Part shown: positions 1-8,445 of the stretch, piece after piece
Layout: each line of letters opens with the position of its first letter
How positions within the stretch are numbered: the first letter of the stretch is position 1
Assembly (NCBI GenBank): GCA_017694875.1
Contig: JADIMG010000004.1
Coordinates: forward strand, 1 to 64,000
DNA length: 64,000 nucleotides
Direction of reading: 5' to 3'
Source of the DNA: Candidatus Gallipaludibacter merdavium
GTDB lineage: Bacteria; Bacteroidota; Bacteroidia; Bacteroidales; Paludibacteraceae
Notes under the pieces: generated by a model
What the model saw: only the letters and a program-made list of their open reading frames with translations
Databases searched by the model: none
Told to the model about the DNA's origin: nothing
Position numbers and translations under genes: made by a program

Positions 1-1305
1 ATTCTGGGGGGTGTTCTGGTGGGTGTTCTGGGGGGTGTTCTGGGGGGTGTTCTGGGGGGTGTTCTGAGGTGATTCCAGTTTTTGCCTGATTATGACCACT
101 TTAAATTCCCCTTTCTGATAGCTGTTCTCAAAAGATATAAAGCTATATTCCTTTAAAGCGCGCAATATGCCACTACCTATACCCGTATAAGGCAATAGGT
201 ACTTGGCATAATCAAACAATAAAGGATTTCTCGGTTTAGACACTCCTTTACGAATCATTTCTTCCGTCATATCATCGGGCAGCACACCCGGACTGATAAT
301 TTCCACCCTATCATCAAAAATAAAAAGTCGGATCGGCGCATTCTGGAAATAATCCCGATGGACAAAAGCATTTACCAATAACTCCACAAACACATCATAA
401 GGAATCTCCAAGCGACCCAGACTATTAAAGCCAACTTCCACTTGAATATTACGAAGATTTCTTGAGATAAATGACATAACAGCAGCATATTGTCCAGAAA
501 GATTTGTTTCCAGTTCTGTATCAGTCATTTTGTCTCGAAATTCTTTTGACGCTATATCCGTTCCCACAAAAGATACACATTTCACAGTAAACAAGGGATT
601 ATATTTCAGAATATTCTTCCCCAACAACAATAGGCCGGCTAAAGTCAATTCCCCTTTCTCTGTCAAAAGATGCAAGTTTCTTAACACTTGCCCTAGAGAA
701 AACTCACTTTTGATCGCTTTCAACAAATCTTCTATTGGCGTCTCTAACAATACAGGCATTGAGATACCTGCCGTATTACATTCACGCATATATTTTCCAT
801 ACAAGAAATGCTTCAAAGTCGTCTCTGATATATCCTCTATTGACGAACCTTCCACCGCTTCTCTGTCAGCATATAAATTGCCACTACTTTGCAACATTGA
901 GCGCAATTCATCATTGGAAAACACCTTACGCTTATCCGAACCGTTTTTTGTCCAAATAATACCTTTGTTGTCCCTATATGGTTTGTTGTGTCCTTTGTCC
1001 ACTGTTATCAAGAGAAGAAACTGGCCGTCAATGGCAACCACTTCCGAGTGTACTGCAATGGAAGGCTTCACATTTTCAGAAGCCGCATTCGCCACCAAAG
1101 CATTTATTGCCTGAATTTCCTGAAAACTGAGTCCGTGTATTCTCCCTGTTTTATCATCCACTCCAATTACAAGATAGCCTCCTTGCGCATTGGAGAAAGC
1201 TACCAGCTCACAACCCACTTTATAGGCATCGTTCACACGCTCCTTAAGTTGTAAAGAACTCGTTTCTCCCTGTTTAATCAGCTCATGTAATTTGAGTGCA
1301 TCCAT
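1..1305 (-). CDS. AlbA_2 / RecG-like ATP-binding protein, cut by the left window edge
   Basis: I read this 435-codon frame directly from the minus strand: ATG at 1305-1303, open to base 1, with the C-terminus outside the window. The N-terminus (about residues 1-130) resembles the AlbA_2/Schlafen DNA-binding domain (SSLQLKERV..., GGYLVIGVDD, YRDNKGIIWTKNGSD). About residues 300-380 resemble the HATPase_c_4 domain, with an N-box-like ELLVNAFVHRDY and a following SPGVLPDD. Such proteins are usually annotated as RecG-like ATP-binding putative regulators. The visible C-terminus is a run of QNTP repeats, the usual linker position before a winged-helix domain in this family. It starts 9 nt after the sugar transferase, so it may be co-transcribed. 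Its substrate and role are unknown. Confidence 0.8.
   Translation of the reverse strand, partial: MDALKLHELIKQGETSSLQLKERVNDAYKVGCELVAFSNAQGGYLVIGVDDKTGRIHGLSFQEIQAINALVANAASENVKPSIAVHSEVVAIDGQFLLLITVDKGHNKPYRDNKGIIWTKNGSDKRKVFSNDELRSMLQSSGNLYADREAVEGSSIEDISETTLKHFLYGKYMRECNTAGISMPVLLETPIEDLLKAIKSEFSLGQVLRNLHLLTEKGELTLAGLLLLGKNILKYNPLFTVKCVSFVGTDIASKEFRDKMTDTELETNLSGQYAAVMSFISRNLRNIQVEVGFNSLGRLEIPYDVFVELLVNAFVHRDYFQNAPIRLFIFDDRVEIISPGVLPDDMTEEMIRKGVSKPRNPLLFDYAKYLLPYTGIGSGILRALKEYSFISFENSYQKGEFKVVIIRQKLESPQNTPQNTPQNTPQNTHQNTPQN
6..65. repeat. 12-bp tandem repeat encoding QNTP units
   Basis: About five copies of TGTTCTGGGGGG (plus strand) run to the left edge with period 12. One copy is variant (GGTGGG at 18-23). 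Read on the minus strand in the frame of the AlbA_2 gene they give Gln-Asn-Thr-Pro, once Gln-Asn-Thr-His. The unit is divisible by three, so copy-number change alters linker length and not frame. The plus strand shows G6 runs every 12 nt. Confidence 0.9.
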
Positions 1306-1314
1306 ATAGTTTTT

Positions 1315-1923
1315 TTAATTATGCCCATTAAAGGTTTCTGCTGTAGCTTCACCTTCTGCGGAGATTCCTTCTCTTACAAATACCTTTTTAATAGTCAAGA
1401 AAAGAATCTTACAATCCAAAGCAAACGTAAGATGGTCAACATACCACACATCATACTCAAACTTCTTGGTATGAGATATTGTATTGCGTCCATTAACTTG
1501 TGCCCATCCTGTAATACCTGGTCTAACCTCATGCCTTCTCATTTGTTCCGCTGTATAAAGCGGAAGATATTTCACTAAAAGGGGACGAGGACCAATCAAA
1601 GCCATATCACCTTTTAGCACATTAAAAAGCTGAGGTAATTCATCCAGCGAAAGAGAGCGAACTATACGTCCAACCTTAGTCAGGCGTTGGGCATCTGGCA
1701 AAAGACTGCCATTTGAATCCCGTTCATCTGTCATTGTCTTAAACTTGATCACTCTGAATATCTTTGCATCTTTTCCCGGACGCTCTTGCGTAAAAAACGC
1801 CCCAGCACCTTTATTGGCAAAATGCAAAAATATGGTTGTAAAAAGCAAAATAGGCGATAACACAATAATAGCAATAAACGCTATGCAGAAATCAAAAAAT
1901 CGTTTTATTCCGTTTTTATACAT
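1315..1923 (-). CDS. undecaprenyl-phosphate sugar phosphotransferase (small PglC-like initiating enzyme)
   Basis: This would move a sugar 1-phosphate from a UDP-sugar to undecaprenyl phosphate, the first committed step of repeat-unit assembly on the inner membrane. There is one N-terminal hydrophobic segment (about 12-35) and no large polytopic domain, as in monotopic phosphoglycosyl transferases. Motifs: [20 protein letters not shown] (44-63), [20 protein letters not shown] (91-110) with the catalytic Asp-Glu at 94-95, GPRPLL, and [14 protein letters not shown] (134-147). I chose Met at 1923, 2 nt after the upstream stop; an earlier in-frame Met at 1956 would add 11 residues and overlap the deacetylase. 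With 202 aa it has the size of the small PGT class. Confidence 0.9.
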   Translation of the reverse strand: MYKNGIKRFFDFCIAFIAIIVLSPILLFTTIFLHFANKGAGAFFTQERPGKDAKIFRVIKFKTMTDERDSNGSLLPDAQRLTKVGRIVRSLSLDELPQLFNVLKGDMALIGPRPLLVKYLPLYTAEQMRRHEVRPGITGWAQVNGRNTISHTKKFEYDVWYVDHLTFALDCKILFLTIKKVFVREGISAEGEATAETFNGHN

Positions 1924-1925
1924 GG

Positions 1926-2804
1926 CTATAAGTGCACTTTTGGTTGATTTTTCCAATTAATTGTATTGGCAGCTTCTTCCACATTACAAAAGTCATATCT
2001 TCTCAAAAGAGATTTCAGTTTACTTTTCGCATCTCCTTTGCCGATATTCCCTTTTACATACCGCACAAGTCTATTTTTTATGGTTCCAGATTCCTTAAAA
2101 TAGTCTTCATATTCTCTTCTAGACATAATTTTAGCTTTCTGGTTAATCAAATCATTAATATGAAAATAGAACATTACATAGTCCATCTTATCAATAAAAT
2201 GTTTCTGTAATATCATGGGAATTAATCTGAAATAACCTCCACCAGAAAAAGGTAATGGTTTACCCCCAAAACTAGCAGGACAAATAGGGAATTCTTTCAA
2301 AACACTATTTCCTTTGTATATCAAAGAAGGAACAGAAGACTTGAACTGTGGAAAACCACCAAAATCACGATTAGCAGGAAATACGGAACAATCGTGTTTA
2401 ATACCATTTTCTGCCAAAATCTCAAAAGCCCATGCATTTTTTTCATTAATGGAAAATGCTGGCGCTCTATAACTATGAATGGGAGTTCCTATTAAATTCG
2501 ACAAAGAAGTTACTGCCACTTTTGTATCCTCGGCAAACTCCTTTTCTGTCATCTTTGTAATCCACATGTGCCTATTTCCATGACATCCTATTTCGTGACC
2601 TTTTTCAGCAATTTTTCTCACCACATCAGGAAACTGTACAGCCAACTCACCCACACAAAAAAAAGTTGCTTTCAAATGATATTCATCCAACACGTCCAAT
2701 ATCCAACTGAGCATATCATCGTATTGGCGATACTTTTCAATACGACCTCCTTTAAATGTCTTCTCTATAAACCATTCTTCAGTATCAAAAGTTAGAATAT
2801 GCAT
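1926..2804 (-). CDS. polysaccharide deacetylase (NodB fold)
   Basis: Metal-dependent carbohydrate de-N-acetylase. The N-terminus [12 protein letters not shown] gives the catalytic/metal Asp (D7), [10 protein letters not shown] (70-79) gives the H-x3-H metal ligands (H75, H79), and YRAPAFSI near 114 is the RxP motif. This is the subtype with a TFDTEEWF start that occurs in exopolysaccharide loci. No signal peptide or membrane segment is evident, so it may act on a lipid-linked intermediate in the cytoplasm; that is inference. It lies between the ATP-grasp gene and the initiating sugar transferase, whose start follows its stop by 2 nt. Confidence 0.88.
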   Translation of the reverse strand: MHILTFDTEEWFIEKTFKGGRIEKYRQYDDMLSWILDVLDEYHLKATFFCVGELAVQFPDVVRKIAEKGHEIGCHGNRHMWITKMTEKEFAEDTKVAVTSLSNLIGTPIHSYRAPAFSINEKNAWAFEILAENGIKHDCSVFPANRDFGGFPQFKSSVPSLIYKGNSVLKEFPICPASFGGKPLPFSGGGYFRLIPMILQKHFIDKMDYVMFYFHINDLINQKAKIMSRREYEDYFKESGTIKNRLVRYVKGNIGKGDAKSKLKSLLRRYDFCNVEEAANTINWKNQPKVHL

Positions 2805-2865
2805 TTTTTATCCTTATCTTTTTATCTATATACTAAAAACAGATTAGCGTTACCTCATCTAAAAA

Positions 2866-4032
2866 TCAATTCATACCTTTTTTCTCACTTCTTGTTCTTG
2901 AATCAAAAATCTTGCAGAAGCCCTCAAACAAAGAATAAATCATAGCCCGCCACTCGTAAATACCACCTTCCTGATAATACAGATTCTTTGACAAAAATGT
3001 AAACCATGATGGAGTGACCTTGAATCTATTTGGTGATTTCAGAAACCACATCAAATCCAATCCTAAAAATCTAAGATATTTTCCCGGTTCGTATTTGTAT
3101 GTTTTGGTAACACCATTCAAATAATAATCAACTATTATTTCCGGAAAATTAACTCCTGAAATAGCTGCAGCTCTTAAAGAAGCAGGAACACGAGGATTAA
3201 TCTCAATTATTTTATATTCCCCGTCTTCTGTCTGCAATACGTCAAAATCCGCAAAACCAATCCACCCCAACAAATCCAATGTCCTCGAACATATCTGAAC
3301 CAATAATGGAGAAGAAATTGTTCTTCCCAACGAACTGCTCCCTCCTTTAATCGGATAATACCTCATTATTTCAAGCACTGTAGACGATAAAATTTTCCCG
3401 TCTTTGCTTCTAAAAAGCATCACATTGTAATATGGTCTCCCTTTATGCTCAATATATTCCTGTAAACAACAAGTCCCATATTTTAAAGTAACCGAATCTA
3501 TCTTTGCTTTAAGTTCTTCATAATTGCAAACCAAAGTAATTCCTCGAGCACCCACAGAAACATCTGGTTTTATTAATGCAGGAAAGCCGATATAATTAGC
3601 CGCTTCCTTTAAAACAGTATTCTCTAATGCTATGTTCTTCGGATGTGGTAAAGAATTTTGTTTACAGAAATCCAATAGGCTTCTCTTATTAAGCGCTATG
3701 CTCAATATCTCATAATTCATTACCGCACAAATAGCATTTGTTTTTTGTTCAATTTGTTTACGATTAAAGCTTAAGAATTCTGCAAGTTTATCGCTCATTG
3801 GAATAATCAACTTGCAATCAAAAGCAGAAACGTAATTACATAGTACATCAATAAAATTTTTATCTTTCGGTGAAATATTTAATGGTATATATCTATCTAT
3901 ATACATAGAATATTTAACTGGTTCCTTATTGCCTGCCATAACAACAACATTATGCCCAGCCTCTTTTAATGACCGAGATACTGATAAAGCTTGCAAACCA
4001 CCACCTAAAACAAAAATATTATGCATTATCAT
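2866..4032 (-). CDS. ATP-grasp family ligase
   Basis: 388 aa. The N-terminal Rossmann-like pre-ATP-grasp region begins MHNIFVLGGGLQALSVSRSL, with this Met two codons inside the longest frame, so 4026 is an equally good start. The ATP-grasp core follows: FPALIKPDVSVGARGITLV (ATP lysine and glycine-rich loop), LQEYIEHKG, FADFDVL, and the metal site EINPRVPASLRAA. The family ligates a carboxylate to an amine or other nucleophile through an acyl phosphate. In a capsule locus it could attach an amino acid or other acid to a sugar, but the substrate is not visible from sequence. The KAS III relic lies just upstream. Confidence 0.82.
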   Translation of the reverse strand: MIMHNIFVLGGGLQALSVSRSLKEAGHNVVVMAGNKEPVKYSMYIDRYIPLNISPKDKNFIDVLCNYVSAFDCKLIIPMSDKLAEFLSFNRKQIEQKTNAICAVMNYEILSIALNKRSLLDFCKQNSLPHPKNIALENTVLKEAANYIGFPALIKPDVSVGARGITLVCNYEELKAKIDSVTLKYGTCCLQEYIEHKGRPYYNVMLFRSKDGKILSSTVLEIMRYYPIKGGSSSLGRTISSPLLVQICSRTLDLLGWIGFADFDVLQTEDGEYKIIEINPRVPASLRAAAISGVNFPEIIVDYYLNGVTKTYKYEPGKYLRFLGLDLMWFLKSPNRFKVTPSWFTFLSKNLYYQEGGIYEWRAMIYSLFEGFCKIFDSRTRSEKKGMN

Positions 4033-4074
4033 ATCAATTATATTAAGACTATCAATAAAGCTCTAGAATATCAT

Positions 4075-4306
4075 TTAATCAATAAACAAAACCTCAAGCA
4101 TCACAATATTTCTGCACTTAAGTCTCATTGTTCCCCACGTTAATCCCAAACCCAAAGAAGAACACTATGAGGTGTTCCATATCTGAGATTAATTGCTCAC
4201 GAATACGTGCAACCATTGATGAAAAAATTGAAGCACCTCCCAAATTAGCAAATTCCTCCAAATTATATGGAACCTTCTCATCGGGCAAGTATAATTTTCC
4301 TACAAT
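4075..4306 (-). pseudogene. relic of a KAS III (FabH-like) 3-oxoacyl-ACP synthase, C-terminal end, frameshifted
   Basis: Two minus-strand frames together recover the C-terminus of a KAS III. Frame A (about 4306 to 4160) reads VPYNLEEFANLGGASI... VARIREQL... HLIV, which matches the FabH 'EKFGNTSSASIP...' Asn-loop and following helix. About 4155, in a T/G-rich run, the reading must change frame. Frame B then gives GLGLTWGTMRLK...NIV and ends with TAA at 4077-4075, matching the FabH 'GFGxGLSWG' tail. Frame A has TAA and TAG stops just upstream, so only about 75-80 codons survive, and there is no start or active-site Cys/His. It sits between the acyl carrier protein and the ATP-grasp gene, where a working KAS would fit. 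Confidence 0.75.
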
Positions 4307-4344
4307 CTATTAATTGACCCTATGGATTAATAACAGACTAACAA

Positions 4345-4584
4345 TTACAATTCCACATCATATTTTCTTAGAATTTCTTTTCCTTTCTCATAGGAAACAA
4401 ATTCCATAATATCTTCCGGTTCAAACATGATGTCAAACGATTCTTCCAAAACAGCTACAATATTCAACTGATGAACAGAATCCCATGTTTCCACATTCTC
4501 TTTTGAAAAATTTGCACCCAAAACACTTGGTTCTACAGCAAACACCTCAACAAAAGCCTGATTATACTTTTCAATAGCTGACAT
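4345..4584 (-). CDS. acyl carrier protein-like protein
   Basis: 79 aa, the normal ACP length. The phosphopantetheine site is WDSVHQLNIV with Ser36, preceded by helix 1 (SAIEKYNQAFVEVFAV) and followed by the acidic helix EESFDIMFEPEDIMEFVSY. It would carry an acyl group as a thioester in the cytoplasm. It is not the housekeeping AcpP, because it lacks the DSLD form and lies in a polysaccharide operon. It starts 18 nt after the AMP-ligase and precedes the KAS III relic. The ligase probably loads it; that is inference from gene order. Confidence 0.88.
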   Translation of the reverse strand: MSAIEKYNQAFVEVFAVEPSVLGANFSKENVETWDSVHQLNIVAVLEESFDIMFEPEDIMEFVSYEKGKEILRKYDVEL

Positions 4585-4602
4585 AATTATTCTCCTTATA
4601 TT

Positions 4603-6006
4603 TTATTTGTTATCCAATTGACTATATAATATTTTTCCTGCATCACTTTTAGGGAGCTCTGCAATCTCCCGAACCTCTATAGCAGAAGCCACCAAATGAG
4701 TCTTGGTAACCAACTCGTCTTTAACATCCTTGGTTTTATCAGCTTCTGTAATATACACAACCATCTTCTCATCCGTTCCCACACATGCACATGGAATTGG
4801 AAATTTTGCCTTGATTATTTGCTCACATTCATCGAGCCCAATACGCATGCCGAATAATTTCAGGAAACGGCCCTTTCTACCTACAATATAATAACAACCA
4901 TCCTCATCAAAATAGGCTAAATCACCCGTTCTCAAAAAACCATTACGCTCATCTCCTAATGCCAAATCCTCCTTTTTATATGCATATCCCATGGTTACAT
5001 TTTTACCTCGATAGCACATTTCACCCTCTACAAAGGATTTTGTGATAACATTGCCCTCTTCATCTAACAAAGACAATTGTCCATTAGGAACAGCCAGTCC
5101 AATGCTACCCACTTTAGCAATTGCCCATTCAGAGGGCAAATATGCCATACGTGCCGTACCTTCCGACTGTCCATACGTAGCAATCCAACGCATACCATGC
5201 TCCCTACAATGCTCTGCAAATTTCAGATTCAACTCCTTAGGCATCTTACCACCCCCTTGCGTCAAAAGCTTCAAATCAGGCAAATCCATCCTAAAGAAGC
5301 GCATTAAATTCAATATCTCAAAACTATAAGGCACACCTGTCAAACTTGTTGCTTTCTCTTCCTTGATAAAAGCCCAAAATTTTCGGTCTGTCATGTTCAA
5401 GTCTGTTATCAGCAAAGTAGCCCCAACATAAAAATGACTAAACATCATTGACAAGCCCATAGTATAATATAAAGGCAACACCATCAGTGCCCTATCAGAA
5501 GGCTGCAAATGAAAAAAAGTAGAAATATTCAAAGCAGCCGCCTGAATATTTTCATAGGAATGTCTCACCAATTTCGGACTGCCTGTAGAGCCCGACGTCG
5601 GCAATAAATGTGATAACTCAGAATAGACCGGATATGCTTTGTTAGGTGTAAGCAAGAGTACATATCCGTAAGATTTATAGACTTGTTCCAAACCCGTATA
5701 TCTATCCAAATCCTGCTCGCAAACACATAAATATTGAGGCAAATATTTATCATACAATTGTGCAAATAATTCACTCTCTGTCTGCCCACTTAAAATCAAT
5801 GGAACAACTTTATTTTCCATGAAAGCCGTAATCCAAGCAATCCCGCCCACATTATTACGCACCATTGCAAAAACCAAAGCACGCTGTGGCAACACATCTT
5901 TCAATTCATGTGAAAAACGTACCAAATCGCCATAACTTAACGACTGTCCATAGGAATCTTTAGCGGCAACCGCATTTGCATTCCATTTGTCAATATTCAG
6001 TATCAT
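4603..6006 (-). CDS. AMP-dependent acyl ligase (ANL superfamily)
   Basis: 467 aa adenylate-forming enzyme that activates a carboxylic acid with ATP. Core motifs: the P-loop-like LLPTSGSTGSPKLVRHS (about 134-150), the aromatic-acid/acyl motif WIATYGQSEGTARMAY (about 277-292), LRTGDLAYFDEDGCYYIVGR (hinge region) and the C-terminal catalytic Lys region LPKSDAGKILYSQL. It is somewhat shorter than fatty acyl-CoA ligases (500-560 aa). With an ACP 18 nt downstream the likely acceptor is that ACP rather than CoA, as in acyl-ACP or D-Ala-D-alanyl-carrier ligases. The acid it uses is unknown. Confidence 0.87.
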   Translation of the reverse strand: MILNIDKWNANAVAAKDSYGQSLSYGDLVRFSHELKDVLPQRALVFAMVRNNVGGIAWITAFMENKVVPLILSGQTESELFAQLYDKYLPQYLCVCEQDLDRYTGLEQVYKSYGYVLLLTPNKAYPVYSELSHLLPTSGSTGSPKLVRHSYENIQAAALNISTFFHLQPSDRALMVLPLYYTMGLSMMFSHFYVGATLLITDLNMTDRKFWAFIKEEKATSLTGVPYSFEILNLMRFFRMDLPDLKLLTQGGGKMPKELNLKFAEHCREHGMRWIATYGQSEGTARMAYLPSEWAIAKVGSIGLAVPNGQLSLLDEEGNVITKSFVEGEMCYRGKNVTMGYAYKKEDLALGDERNGFLRTGDLAYFDEDGCYYIVGRKGRFLKLFGMRIGLDECEQIIKAKFPIPCACVGTDEKMVVYITEADKTKDVKDELVTKTHLVASAIEVREIAELPKSDAGKILYSQLDNK

Positions 6007-6021
6007 GCTTATTATGTTCTA

Positions 6022-6780
6022 TTAAATTGCAGCACAACCATCCACCCCTAATATCTGCCCAGAAATATAAGAAGAGCGGTCAGAAGCCAAAAAAGAACAA
6101 GCAGCAGCAACATCCTGAGGTGTTCCCAAACGTCCCAAAGCTATTTTCTGGATGCGTGCATCAATTTTGTCTCCGCTTGCCTCATACAATTCCTCGAAAC
6201 GCTCCGTTTTAATAATACCTGGAGCCACAGCATTCACTCTAATTCCTTGAGGAGCCAACTCTTTTGCCGCAGACTTTGTCAGAGCAATTACCGCACCTTT
6301 AGTAGCCGAATAAGCCACTTGTCCAGGCGAGCCCAAAACCGCAGTAACCGAAGCAATATTCACAATAGAACCACATTTATTGCGAGCCATCAAACGAGAC
6401 ACCAACTGAATCATTTCGATGACAGCAATTACGTTAATCCGAAACATTCGTTCTGTCTCATCTCTTACAATCATCCCCAACTTCTTATTATAGACAACTC
6501 CAGCGTTATTAACAAGAACATCAATTTTTCCTTCCTGTTTATATATATTCATACATGTAGCTTTAACAGCAGGAGCATCTGTAACGTCAAAGTAAACAGG
6601 CACTACCTTAGTCTGGCATTGTAAAGACAAATCAGCAGCCCATTGTTCCATTGTTCCCTGCTGATAATCACAGGCATAAACAATAGCTCCATCAGCTGCA
6701 AACTGTTCTGCTATAGCATGTCCTATTCCTTGTGCTGCACCTGTAATAATACAAACCTTCTTTTCCAACAAACGTTCCAT
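6022..6780 (-). CDS. short-chain dehydrogenase/reductase, FabG-like
   Basis: 252 aa classical SDR. NAD(P)-binding TGAAQGIG (13-20), the structural NNAG, and the catalytic Tyr-Lys in YSATKGA (about residue 160) preceded by Ser in NIASV. The C-terminal GRLGTPQDVAAACSFLASD and SYISGQILGVDG are characteristic of 3-oxoacyl-ACP reductases. In this operon (ligase, ACP, KAS relic) it would reduce a beta-keto acyl thioester or a related keto group. It is 13 nt from the acyltransferase upstream and 15 nt from the ligase downstream. Confidence 0.88.
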   Translation of the reverse strand: MERLLEKKVCIITGAAQGIGHAIAEQFAADGAIVYACDYQQGTMEQWAADLSLQCQTKVVPVYFDVTDAPAVKATCMNIYKQEGKIDVLVNNAGVVYNKKLGMIVRDETERMFRINVIAVIEMIQLVSRLMARNKCGSIVNIASVTAVLGSPGQVAYSATKGAVIALTKSAAKELAPQGIRVNAVAPGIIKTERFEELYEASGDKIDARIQKIALGRLGTPQDVAAACSFLASDRSSYISGQILGVDGCAAI

Positions 6781-6793
6781 TGTATTCTATTTA

Positions 6794-7423
6794 TTACATT
6801 AATCTACGAGCAGGATTACCAAAAACCGTCGTTCCATCTTCTACATTTCGTGTAACAAAACTACATGCTCCAATATGAGCATCGTTACCAACTTCCACAT
6901 TATGATTTATCACAGCAGAAGTATGTATCATATTATGATTACCAATCTTAATTCCACCAATACACATTACATGTGAGTCTATTCGATTCCAGTCTCCAAT
7001 CTGCACATCATGTCCAATTATTGTATACGATTGTATGAAATTATAATCACCAATATGAACATCTGCAGCAATTGTTGTGAAAGCACCGACCATATTACCT
7101 TTCCCTAATCTCACATTAGAACCTATACGGGCTGTTTCATGAATCAACGTATAAAAAACTCCACCTCGATTTAAAATTGTTTCCATACAAGACTTACGTG
7201 AATTACCACCAATAGAACAAATAAACACATCCTCTTCACATGGTAAATAATCTGAGATAGTTCCAATAATCAACGGATAACCTAAGAAACCATTCAATGC
7301 GTCTGTATTATCATCAATAAAGCCTTTGATTTCATATTCCGTTCTGAATCCAAAACTTTCGCGCGCCATGTCATACATGGTACGTCCCATACCTCCAGCA
7401 CCTATTATAATAAGATTTTTCAT
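6794..7423 (-). CDS. PglD/NeuD-like sugar O/N-acyltransferase (left-handed beta-helix)
   Basis: 209 aa from the chosen Met at 7423, whose ATG overlaps the upstream stop as ATGA (7420-7423); the longer frame from 7453 lies inside the upstream gene. The N-terminal Rossmann-like part is KNLIIIGAGGMGRTMYDMA with FIDDN, as in PglD/NeuD nucleotide-sugar binding domains. The C-terminal hexapeptide repeats run about 95-205 (IGSNVRLGKGNMVG, IGDYNFIQSYTIIGHDVQIG, IGACSFVTRNVEDG), ending FGNPARRLM. It acylates an amino or hydroxy sugar, usually from acetyl-CoA. Because an ACP module follows directly, an acyl-ACP donor is possible but unproven. Confidence 0.85.
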   Translation of the reverse strand: MKNLIIIGAGGMGRTMYDMARESFGFRTEYEIKGFIDDNTDALNGFLGYPLIIGTISDYLPCEEDVFICSIGGNSRKSCMETILNRGGVFYTLIHETARIGSNVRLGKGNMVGAFTTIAADVHIGDYNFIQSYTIIGHDVQIGDWNRIDSHVMCIGGIKIGNHNMIHTSAVINHNVEVGNDAHIGACSFVTRNVEDGTTVFGNPARRLM

Positions 7424-8418
7424 TTTTTCTCTAATAAAATGTTTAATATACACATTATCTTAAAACCCACCTTTAATGGCATAAAACATATATATAACGC
7501 CAATAAACGATCTTTTATGTTACTGTGTTTATCAAAAGCCACTTTACGAACACAGCTTAAAAATAACTGATCACAAAATACATTCCGCAAAACAGCCATA
7601 GCTGTTTTATCCACAGTTTTTACTTTAACATATTTATTATACGTAAACGACATAACTAACTTAAATGCCGTCACATGAAATGATGCTATTTTTGTATATT
7701 CTCCTATATTACCGTAAAGTTTATGCAATGTATACAAGATAGTTGCATCGTTTTTGTAATTAGGTATATGGGTTGCACTCTGAGAATGCATTACATAATT
7801 ATAGAAACTCTCATGTGATACCAATATATTATTTGCATATTGAAAATAATCAACCGTAAATGCATATACTTCGCCAACATGTATATTCTCATCAAAGTTC
7901 AATTTATGCGACTTTATTATTTCTGACTTATATACCAACATTGGTGCTGTTGGAAAATACGCACAGCATGAATACAACCCTGCAACAGAATATAGCCCAT
8001 CTACAATTCCAAGATTATATAATTTCTTTTCATCAGTAACAAACATGCAACTTGTCAACAAGCCATCGGGTTTTTGAGCGAGAAGGCTTTGAATCACATC
8101 ACTTGCATTATCAGACAAATAATCATCCCCATCTAAAAAAAGAACATATTCTCCTCGAATCAATCTAAGAGCATTATTTCTTGCAGAAGAAACCCCTTGA
8201 TTATTTTGTTCCAATAATACTACTCTTTGATCTAAAGAAGCAAAACCACGTAAAAGCAGGCTGGTATTATCAACAGAGCCATCATTGATAAAAATAAATT
8301 CCCAATTATCTGCGTTAACCTGCCTTTGCAGGCTAGCAATACATGCAGGAAGAAATCGCTCTACATTATAACATGGAATTATTACACTCAAATAAATATC
8401 TTTATTACTCATAGACAT
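7420..8418 (-). CDS. family 2 glycosyltransferase
   Basis: 332 aa GT-A enzyme. YLSVIIPCYNVERFLPACI opens the nucleotide-binding fold, INDGSVDNT follows, and LDGDDYLS (about 96-103) carries the metal-binding DxD-type motif. The C-terminal 130 residues are variable and likely set acceptor choice. It adds one sugar to the lipid-linked repeat unit on the cytoplasmic face. Two in-frame Mets (8418, 8412) are equivalent. Its stop overlaps the next start by ATGA, which implies translational coupling. Confidence 0.9.
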   Translation of the reverse strand: MSMSNKDIYLSVIIPCYNVERFLPACIASLQRQVNADNWEFIFINDGSVDNTSLLLRGFASLDQRVVLLEQNNQGVSSARNNALRLIRGEYVLFLDGDDYLSDNASDVIQSLLAQKPDGLLTSCMFVTDEKKLYNLGIVDGLYSVAGLYSCCAYFPTAPMLVYKSEIIKSHKLNFDENIHVGEVYAFTVDYFQYANNILVSHESFYNYVMHSQSATHIPNYKNDATILYTLHKLYGNIGEYTKIASFHVTAFKLVMSFTYNKYVKVKTVDKTAMAVLRNVFCDQLFLSCVRKVAFDKHSNIKDRLLALYICFMPLKVGFKIMCILNILLEKK

Positions 8419-8445
8419 ACAGCAATATCACAAACACATAACACA

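Noticed and set aside
530..1254. Plus-strand frames of 74-194 codons.
   Set aside because: Antisense to the AlbA_2 gene, whose minus-strand translation has clear domain motifs.
4128..4313. A 61-codon plus-strand open frame after the ACP gene.
   Set aside because: The KAS III relic on the opposite strand explains this DNA; the plus frame has no family-like features.
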